Translations under genes and position numbers: made by a program
Source of the DNA: Desulfobacterales bacterium
GTDB taxonomy: Bacteria; Desulfobacterota; Desulfobacteria; Desulfobacterales; JAFDCJ01
DNA: 36,926 nucleotides
Direction: 5' to 3'
Assembly: GCA_030066155.1 (NCBI GenBank)
Contig: JASJCE010000006.1
Coordinates: forward strand, 1-36,926
Notes under the pieces: model-generated
What the model saw: only the letters and a program-made list of their open reading frames with translations
Databases searched by the model: none
Told to the model about the DNA's origin: nothing
In this document: piece by piece, positions 31,760 through 36,926 of the stretch
How the letters are laid out: the number at the start of each line of letters is the position of its first letter
How positions within the stretch are numbered: position 1 is the stretch's first letter

Positions 31760-33694
31760 ATGAATGAACGTCAACCCAACCCTGATCAAAGCGAAAAGCT
31801 ATACACAGCAACGGTGACCCTGACCAATAAAATTGGACTGCATGCCAGACCTGCCATCCAATTAACGAAATTGGCCAAACGATTTTCCAGTCAAATACAG
31901 ATCAAAACCGCTTCGAATTCACCCTGGATAGATGCTAAGAGCATCGTTCAAGTAATGGCGGCCAAGGCTCCCCGCGGCACCCGGCTGGAGATAGCCGTAA
32001 ACGGCGACGACGCGCGTGAGGCACTCCAAAGTCTTCTGGATCTGATTCAGAATGACTTCGGTGAAAAACCGGCCGATACACCGGAGCTTGAGACAGAATC
32101 CGGCCATGTCGCCTCGAGAGGAATTGCCATCGGCAAGGCCGTAATGATTCAGCACCGCATTCATGACCAACGCCCTGCCGACTCGATCGAAACTGAGTCC
32201 GGCCTGCTTCTCGACTCAATCGAGTCGGTCAAAACTGCTCTGAGCGCTCTGATCCGGAATGCCGATAAAGATATTGCCGACGTACTGGAATTCCAATTGG
32301 CCCTCGTACAGGATAAAACCCTGATTGATCCCGCACTGGCAGCCATCCGGGATGGCAGTTCGGCGCCGTCCGCCTGGGTGCAAACCATCGACGATCAGCT
32401 CCGTCACTATAAGGAATCGGATAATGCCTATTTCCAGGGACGCAGCTCTGATCTGGCGGATTTGAAGCAACAGGTGCTAAACCATCTGCATGATGAGACG
32501 GAATCATTGCCAACGTTATCCGAAGACACCGTTATTGTCGCCGATGATCTGGCGCCATCGGATTTCGCCATGCTGGACCGGCGCTATTGCAAGGGCATTG
32601 CGTTAAAGAAGGGAAGCATAAACAGTCATGTTGCCCTGGTGGCAAGATCCAGAAGGATACCGATGCTGGTCGGTTTGCAAACAATTGCGATAAAAGCAGA
32701 TTCAACGACGATCCTGGATGCCATTGAGGGCCGATTGATCGGCGAGCCGTCACTGGAGGTGTTGGCAGAATTCCGGAGACGAATGGCAATCGAGGAGCGG
32801 CAGATAAAGGCGCAACAAAAATACCTGACGGCTGTGCCGACCCTGCCGTCGGGTGAACGCATCTATGTCGACATTAATGTCGGCAGCCTCGATGACCTTA
32901 AACAGGTTTCGGCCGAACACTGTGACGGTATCGGTCTGGTTAGAACCGAATTTTTATTTACCGGTGCCGCGAAGATGCCCGACGAGGAAACGCAATTTCA
33001 GGCCTATAAAAAACTGGTCGAATGGGCGGGGGATAAGCCGGTCACTGTGCGGACCCTGGATGCCGGGGGTGACAAACCGATAGCGGGATTGAGCGAAAAA
33101 AATGAAAGCAATCCATTTTTAGGTGTACGCGGCATCCGCCTGTCGATGCTCAACCTGGATATTTTTCGAAACCAGCTAAGGGCTCTCGTGCGCGCGTCAA
33201 CTTTCGGTAATCTCCGGATTATGCTGCCGATGGTGACGATCCCGGGCGAGCTTGAAAACGCCAGAAGGCTGCTGGCGGAAATTCTGGAGCAGCTGCGCGG
33301 CAGTGACCCGAAGCTGGAGAGACCACCCCTGGGTATCATGGTTGAAGTACCTGCTGTGGCCCTGTGTATCGATGATTTCGATGCTGATTTTTTCTCCATC
33401 GGCAGCAATGACCTGATTCAATATATTACCGCCTGCGATCGGGGCGAGCCTAAAATTGCCCATCTTTACCGGGGCGCCAACCGTGCCGTGTTTGAGTTGA
33501 TCAGAAAAACCATCGACTGCGGTCGATCTGCCGGTAAGCCGGTCAGCCTGTGCGGCGATATGGCCGCCCAACCCGATTATATCGATGCACTGGTCGATCT
33601 TGGGCTGCGGCACTTTTCGGTCTCCCCGGCGGATCTGGCACGGGTTAAAGCAACCCTGTGCGCCCGCAATGAGAACGCGGTTAACGATGCTTAG
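31760..33694 (+). CDS. HPr-Enzyme I fusion phosphotransferase
   Basis: 644-residue protein with two PTS modules. HPr domain, residues about 13-100: NKIGLHARPA with phosphorylatable His28, and DAKSIVQVMAA with a Ser at the regulatory position. Enzyme I, about 115-640: N-terminal ASRGIAIGKA; the phosphohistidine motif INSHVALVARSRRIP with His290; then the complete PEP-binding barrel (DGIGLVRTEFLF, VRTLDAGGDKPI, NPFLGVRGIRLS, GIMVEVPAVAL, FSIGSNDLIQY, ACDRGEPKI) and active Cys598 in LCGDMA. EI is thus full-length, unlike the truncated EI part of E. coli DhaM. The ATG at 31760 lies 13 bases after dhaM and lacks a clear ribosome site; GTG 31751 is an alternative. It should feed PEP phosphate to DhaM. 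Confidence 0.92.
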   Translation: MNERQPNPDQSEKLYTATVTLTNKIGLHARPAIQLTKLAKRFSSQIQIKTASNSPWIDAKSIVQVMAAKAPRGTRLEIAVNGDDAREALQSLLDLIQNDFGEKPADTPELETESGHVASRGIAIGKAVMIQHRIHDQRPADSIETESGLLLDSIESVKTALSALIRNADKDIADVLEFQLALVQDKTLIDPALAAIRDGSSAPSAWVQTIDDQLRHYKESDNAYFQGRSSDLADLKQQVLNHLHDETESLPTLSEDTVIVADDLAPSDFAMLDRRYCKGIALKKGSINSHVALVARSRRIPMLVGLQTIAIKADSTTILDAIEGRLIGEPSLEVLAEFRRRMAIEERQIKAQQKYLTAVPTLPSGERIYVDINVGSLDDLKQVSAEHCDGIGLVRTEFLFTGAAKMPDEETQFQAYKKLVEWAGDKPVTVRTLDAGGDKPIAGLSEKNESNPFLGVRGIRLSMLNLDIFRNQLRALVRASTFGNLRIMLPMVTIPGELENARRLLAEILEQLRGSDPKLERPPLGIMVEVPAVALCIDDFDADFFSIGSNDLIQYITACDRGEPKIAHLYRGANRAVFELIRKTIDCGRSAGKPVSLCGDMAAQPDYIDALVDLGLRHFSVSPADLARVKATLCARNENAVNDA

Positions 33695-33769
33695 GAAATG
33701 CAGCGATTGAACTAAGATATAGCCGCAAAAAGGCACAATAGCCGCAAAATTTAAATAACACTCTTCAAT

Positions 33770-33788
33770 TGTCCGGCGGAGCCGGACA
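33770..33788 (+). other. Perfect hairpin before dhaK
   Basis: TGTCCGGC-GGA-GCCGGACA, an 8-bp GC-rich stem in the 108-bp spacer between the HPr-EI gene and dhaK, ending just before the GGGGG ribosome site. Direct repeats ATAGCCGCAAAA lie just upstream at about 33719-33750. It may act in mRNA stability or translation of dhaK; there is no U-run. Confidence 0.6.
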
Positions 33789-33802
33789 CAGGGGGACAAA
33801 AA

Positions 33803-34792
33803 ATGAAAAAATTCATCAATGCAGTCGACGACGTTGTGATGGACAGTTTGAAAGGTTTTTGTGCGGCTCACGGGGATATCGTCACCCTGGGCGATGACGG
33901 CAAATTCGTTCGCCGGGCCAATCTGGTCGACAAGAAAGTTGCCCTCATTTCGGGCGGGGGCAGCGGTCACGAACCGCTTCATGCCGGGTTCATCGGAAGG
34001 GGAATGCTGGACGCTGCCTGCCCGGGCGCTGTGTTTACATCTCCAACCCCCGATCAGATGATAGCGGCAGCCCAGGCCGTCGATCGTGCTGCCGGCTGTC
34101 TCTTTATCGTAAAAAATTATTCCGGTGATGTTATGAACTTTGAGATGGCTGCTGAAATGTACGAAGGTCAGGTGGAATCCATTGTTACCAATGATGATGT
34201 GGCGGTGGAGGATTCCACCTATACCACCGGTCGCCGTGGTGTGGCCGGTACCGTAATCGTTGAAAAAATTGTCGGAGCCGCTGCTGAAAACGGTTTAGAC
34301 GTCTCCGGGTGTGCCGATCTGGGGCGAAAGGTCAACGACCGCACCCGATCCATGGGAGTGGCATTGACCAGTTGCACGGTTCCCGCCGCAGGAGAGCCGA
34401 CTTTTCAAATTGGTGAAGATGAGATCGAGATGGGGGTGGGAATACACGGAGAGCCCGGTCGGCGCCGCATGAGCATGAAAACGGCATCCGAAATCTCTGA
34501 CATTATGGTCAGCGCTATTATGGACGACCTCGCTCCCAAAGATGCGCAGGATGCAATTGTGATCGTCAACGGTCTTGGCGCAACTCCCCTGATGGAACTG
34601 TATTTACTGTATGACTGCGCCCGGGCGCAGTTGGAAAAAAGAAATGTGCGCCTCGTCCGATCACTTGTCGGCAACTACGTCACCTCCCTCGAGATGGCGG
34701 GATGCTCGTTCACGGTTTCACTGGTAGATGAAGAACTGGTAAGGCTGTGGGACGCTCCGGTTCACACGGCTGCGCTGCGTTGGAGTTGCTAA
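33803..34792 (+). CDS. dhaK: Dihydroxyacetone kinase, substrate-binding subunit DhaK
   Basis: 329-residue subunit that binds dihydroxyacetone covalently through a His hemiaminal and takes phosphate from DhaL-ADP/ATP to yield dihydroxyacetone phosphate. [20 protein letters not shown] near residue 50-69 and [12 protein letters not shown] near 110 are diagnostic. The covalent His is H215 in [13 protein letters not shown]. The length suits the PTS-type DhaK (about 330-356). The gene comes last in the module, after dhaL, dhaM and HPr-EI; in E. coli dhaK comes first. ATG 33803 follows AGGGGGACAAAAA. A strong bidirectional terminator follows. Confidence 0.94.
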   Translation: MKKFINAVDDVVMDSLKGFCAAHGDIVTLGDDGKFVRRANLVDKKVALISGGGSGHEPLHAGFIGRGMLDAACPGAVFTSPTPDQMIAAAQAVDRAAGCLFIVKNYSGDVMNFEMAAEMYEGQVESIVTNDDVAVEDSTYTTGRRGVAGTVIVEKIVGAAAENGLDVSGCADLGRKVNDRTRSMGVALTSCTVPAAGEPTFQIGEDEIEMGVGIHGEPGRRRMSMKTASEISDIMVSAIMDDLAPKDAQDAIVIVNGLGATPLMELYLLYDCARAQLEKRNVRLVRSLVGNYVTSLEMAGCSFTVSLVDEELVRLWDAPVHTAALRWSC

Positions 34793-34905
34793 TTAATCCG
34801 CCCTTTAAAACAGCACATACTGTATTGCAGATGGTGTCTATTTCTGAAATTGCTTGTTAAGTTGAAAGGGCGGCGTCTTAATTTTATTATGCTTCGCATT
34901 GCAAA

Positions 34906-34945
34906 ATCGAAAAGGGCAGATTCTAAGGAATCTGCCCTTTTCGAT
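34906..34945. terminator. Bidirectional hairpin terminator between dhaK and sod
   Basis: Perfect 18-bp stem, arms 34906-34923 and 34928-34945, with loop TAAG. Stem core is AAAAGGGCAGATTC/GAATCTGCCCTTTT, so either strand ends in a U-run. It lies between the convergent dhaK (plus) and superoxide dismutase (minus) genes and should stop both transcripts. Confidence 0.92.
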
Positions 34946-34971
34946 CGGAATCAACAAACGCCCCGAATCAT

Positions 34972-35577
34972 CTATCCTTTCGCTGCCTTAAAATATTCGT
35001 TTATTTTATCCCAGTTTATGACGCTAAAGAATGCGCTGATGTATTCCGGCCTGCGATTTTGATATTTAAGGTAGTAGGCGTGTTCCCAGACATCTAATCC
35101 AAGCACCGGTGTTTTACCCTGACTCAACGGATTGTCCTGGTTCGGCGTGGTCATAATCTGCAGTTCATTGTTGCTCCAAACAAGCCAGGTCCAGCCGCTT
35201 CCGAACAGCAAAGCGGCGGTATTGGAAAACTGTTCTTTAAATGTATCAAAACTGCCGAAGGTAGAATTGATGGCATCGGCAACGTCACCGCCGTAGGTGG
35301 TTTCCTTTCTGAGCATCGGCCAGAAAAAGGAATGATTGAAGTGACCCCCCCCGTGGTTTCTGACCGCTGTTCGAATATTCTCCGGAACTGAATCCAGACT
35401 CCGCACAAGATCTTCAACAGTTTTGCCTTGCAAATCTGAATGCCCATCCAGAGCGGCGTTCAGTTTGTCGACATATGTCTGGTGATGTTTCGTGTGATGA
35501 ATTTCCATGGTCTGCGCATCAAAATAGGGCTCCAGCGCGTTGTATGCATATGGCATTTCGGGTAAACTATGAGACAT
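34972..35577 (-). CDS. sodA: Superoxide dismutase, Fe/Mn family (Mn-type residues)
   Basis: 201-residue cytoplasmic enzyme converting superoxide to H2O2 and O2. Metal ligands are all present: His27 ([12 protein letters not shown]), His82 ([14 protein letters not shown]), Asp162 and His166 ([19 protein letters not shown]). Gln147 in TTPNQDNPL is at the position that in MnSOD donates the second-sphere Gln (FeSOD has it elsewhere), and the Gly-rich GGGHFN also favours Mn. Metal use is therefore probably Mn or cambialistic. The ribosome site is CAGGAGGAAATATC. A PerR-like palindrome lies just upstream (35601-35621), so peroxide or iron regulation is possible. Confidence 0.95.
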   Translation of the reverse strand: MSHSLPEMPYAYNALEPYFDAQTMEIHHTKHHQTYVDKLNAALDGHSDLQGKTVEDLVRSLDSVPENIRTAVRNHGGGHFNHSFFWPMLRKETTYGGDVADAINSTFGSFDTFKEQFSNTAALLFGSGWTWLVWSNNELQIMTTPNQDNPLSQGKTPVLGLDVWEHAYYLKYQNRRPEYISAFFSVINWDKINEYFKAAKG

Positions 35578-35600
35578 GATATTTCCTCCTGTTATGACAG

Positions 35601-35621
35601 CAATCTATAATAATTAGATTG
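35601..35621 (-). promoter_or_regulatory. Palindrome upstream of sod resembling a PerR/Fur box
   Basis: CAATCTA and TAGATTG, perfect inverted 7-mers, are separated by TAATAAT. The inner 15 bases (35605-35619, CTATAAT-A-ATTAGAT) match the PerR consensus TTATAAT-N-ATTATAA at 11 of 14 positions. It is centred about 34 bp before the sod start codon. The remainder of the 321-bp gap to the next gene (35622-35898) holds no clear gene; a 25-codon frame at 35726-35803 was not accepted. Confidence 0.4.
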
Positions 35622-35898
35622 TCTTGCGAATATGATCGTTAATTTCAATTATCACAAACATTGTTATTGTTGAGCCGGCCCGTCTTAACCGGCGACTTCA
35701 AGTAGAAATTAGTATAAGCACTAAAATGGATGGCTCAATGGGTTCGTGTCAGATTGAGGAGATTTTGGAGAGAATGCCTGAAGAAGAAGCAGAGGTGCTA
35801 TGAAGTCTAAAAATATTGTGAAAAAAAATTTACACTTTATGGGTAATGATTGTCACAATGTGGTATTTTTTTCAGAGTGTATCTCAAATCCGTGAAAA

Positions 35899-36798
35899 TC
35901 ATTGATTGCTGATTTCTCGCAATACCATCAACAATCTTTCGGGATAGTCGGTCATAATGCCGTTCACACCATGCTTGATTAACCTCTTCATGGAACTGGC
36001 ATCGTTGATTGTCCAGACCTGAACCCGCATGTTGCGGTTTGCTGACGCCTCCAGAAATCTATTGTCGACAACCTTTAAATCTCCATAGTTTTCCGGAACC
36101 TGCAACGCCTCGGCTTTCGGCGAATAAGCCGATTCCAGATTGGTCCGCTGCAGCGCATAGAAAAGTATTGCCTCTGATGCGCCGGCAGATGTGGCCACAT
36201 CAGGACACAGGGAGCGAAATTGCTCCAATGCTCCGGCATCAAAAGAGGCAACCAATACATTTGTGACCCTTTCATATTCCTGAATCGTCTGACACAGCCG
36301 GGCCACGGTAACAGGATTGGGCGTTTTGATCTCTATGTTGATTCGCATTTGCGGAAATGCCTTAAAGACCTCTAGCAGACTCGGGATGCGGATTCCTTTT
36401 GAGCGCAACGGAAACGAATTGTCCCTTTCCGGTTTCCAGCGATAAGCGGCGTCAAGTTTTTTTAACTCAGCCATTGTGTAGGTTTCGACGGGGCCGGAGC
36501 CGTTAGTGGTTCGGTCAACGGTTTTATCGTGGATAACGGCTAAATCGTTGTCTTTTGTTAAGCGAACATCGATTTCAAGAACATCGACGCCCAGGTCAAC
36601 TGCGCGCTGATATGTGATGAGGGTGTTTTCAGGTCCCAGGCTGCGGCCGCCGCGATGGGCGATAACCATGAAGTCAGTTCCGTCGAAATACGGGTGATCC
36701 GGTATCGCTTTGGCAACGTAACTCAAAGCCACATATATAACGAACAGGGCCGCTACAAAGCCGACGAAGAAGCGAAACAATTTAGGAAGCAATTTCAT
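35899..36798 (-). CDS. Membrane-anchored glycerophosphodiester phosphodiesterase
   Basis: Hydrolyses glycerophosphodiesters to glycerol 3-phosphate and an alcohol. From ATG 36798 it is 299 residues. One N-terminal membrane segment (LFRFFVGFVAALFVIYVALS, about 7-26) is followed by the TIM-barrel domain. Catalytic motifs: VIAHRGGRSLGPENTL near 45 (with HRG...EN), VLEIDVRLTKDNDLAVIHD with the metal Glu/Asp and second His, and MRINIEIKTP. The barrel would face the periplasm. The frame stays open to another ATG at 36897, adding 33 residues of poor quality before the membrane segment, so the shorter start is preferred, although neither has a strong ribosome site. It could supply glycerol 3-phosphate from lipids; no transport partner is adjacent. 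Confidence 0.88.
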   Translation of the reverse strand: MKLLPKLFRFFVGFVAALFVIYVALSYVAKAIPDHPYFDGTDFMVIAHRGGRSLGPENTLITYQRAVDLGVDVLEIDVRLTKDNDLAVIHDKTVDRTTNGSGPVETYTMAELKKLDAAYRWKPERDNSFPLRSKGIRIPSLLEVFKAFPQMRINIEIKTPNPVTVARLCQTIQEYERVTNVLVASFDAGALEQFRSLCPDVATSAGASEAILFYALQRTNLESAYSPKAEALQVPENYGDLKVVDNRFLEASANRNMRVQVWTINDASSMKRLIKHGVNGIMTDYPERLLMVLREISNQ

Positions 36799-36926
36799 GT
36801 CCTGGGAATCCTGAAATCTTGTTTCATCAGGTTTGAAATCGGCAGGAACTGGGGTTGCAGCTCGGGCGGCCATTCCGACCATTCCCATCTTTCGCATTTA
36901 TGGGGCTCTTTGACCTGCGGTTCACC

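Noticed and set aside
35726-35803. 25-codon open frame between sod and the phosphodiesterase gene
   Set aside because: No ribosome site at proper spacing, no recognisable motif, and the length is easily reached by chance.

Overview
The window looks like a chromosome segment of a Gram-negative, metabolically versatile bacterium. It is most probably a Desulfobacterota (delta-proteobacterial, Desulfobacterales-like) genome. This placement is inferred from gene style and from the dense intergenic heptanucleotide repeats; no rRNA or other decisive marker is present.

Layout. (1) 1-1067, minus strand: the RNA-repair pair rtcB (5' part only) and archease, separated by a 22-bp minisatellite. (2) 1456-4424: succinate dehydrogenase/fumarate reductase flavoprotein and iron-sulfur subunits plus a helical/TPR-like protein, with no membrane anchor gene nearby. 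(3) 5034-7480: a solo cyclic-nucleotide-binding-domain protein, an acyl-CoA dehydrogenase on the minus strand, and an isolated khpA-type KH protein. (4) 8348-13571: a complete pyruvate (2-oxoacid) dehydrogenase complex, E1alpha-E1beta-E2-E3, whose operon is broken by repeat-filled spacers. (5) 14088-23599: PAS-PAS-PP2C phosphatase, M20 peptidase, a large conserved protein of unknown function, a Cys-motif hypothetical, an ABM-domain protein, a histidine phosphatase, a DUF2256-DUF3253 protein and an FAD aromatic-type monooxygenase. (6) 24061-34792, the most coherent block: an HTH regulator, a CUT1-type sugar/polyol ABC transporter (binding protein, two permeases, a 66-aa membrane protein, two different ATPases), then dhaL, dhaM, an HPr-Enzyme I fusion and dhaK. 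(7) 34972-36897, minus strand: Mn-type superoxide dismutase and a membrane-anchored glycerophosphodiester phosphodiesterase.

How block 6 works together. The ABC importer should bring in a three-carbon compound, or a sugar/polyol yielding dihydroxyacetone. The kinase module phosphorylates dihydroxyacetone with phosphate from PEP (Enzyme I to HPr to DhaM to DhaL to DhaK), giving DHAP. The HPr-EI fusion makes the module self-sufficient, and no sugar-transporting PTS permease is seen. Two copies of a 19-bp operator-like site (GTTTAG-N8-TAAAC), each next to a TTGACA -35 box, lie upstream of the regulator gene and of the binding-protein gene. This suggests a small autoregulated circuit, and it is the best candidate for a little-described system in the window.

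Non-coding DNA is unusually structured. Many intergenic regions carry degenerate tandem heptamers of several families (GTTCAGG, AACGTCC, ATTCGAT, GACGAAT, TCTGTCC, AATTCGA types). There is also a 50-nt dispersed repeat present twice in opposite orientation (48/50 identical), an inverted-repeat-bounded element with a GGCCTCCGGCTCGTAGAG core, and a REP-like 104-bp element. Two strong hairpin terminators are visible, one of them shared by the convergent dhaK and sod genes. No tRNA, rRNA, CRISPR array, transposase or prophage gene was seen.
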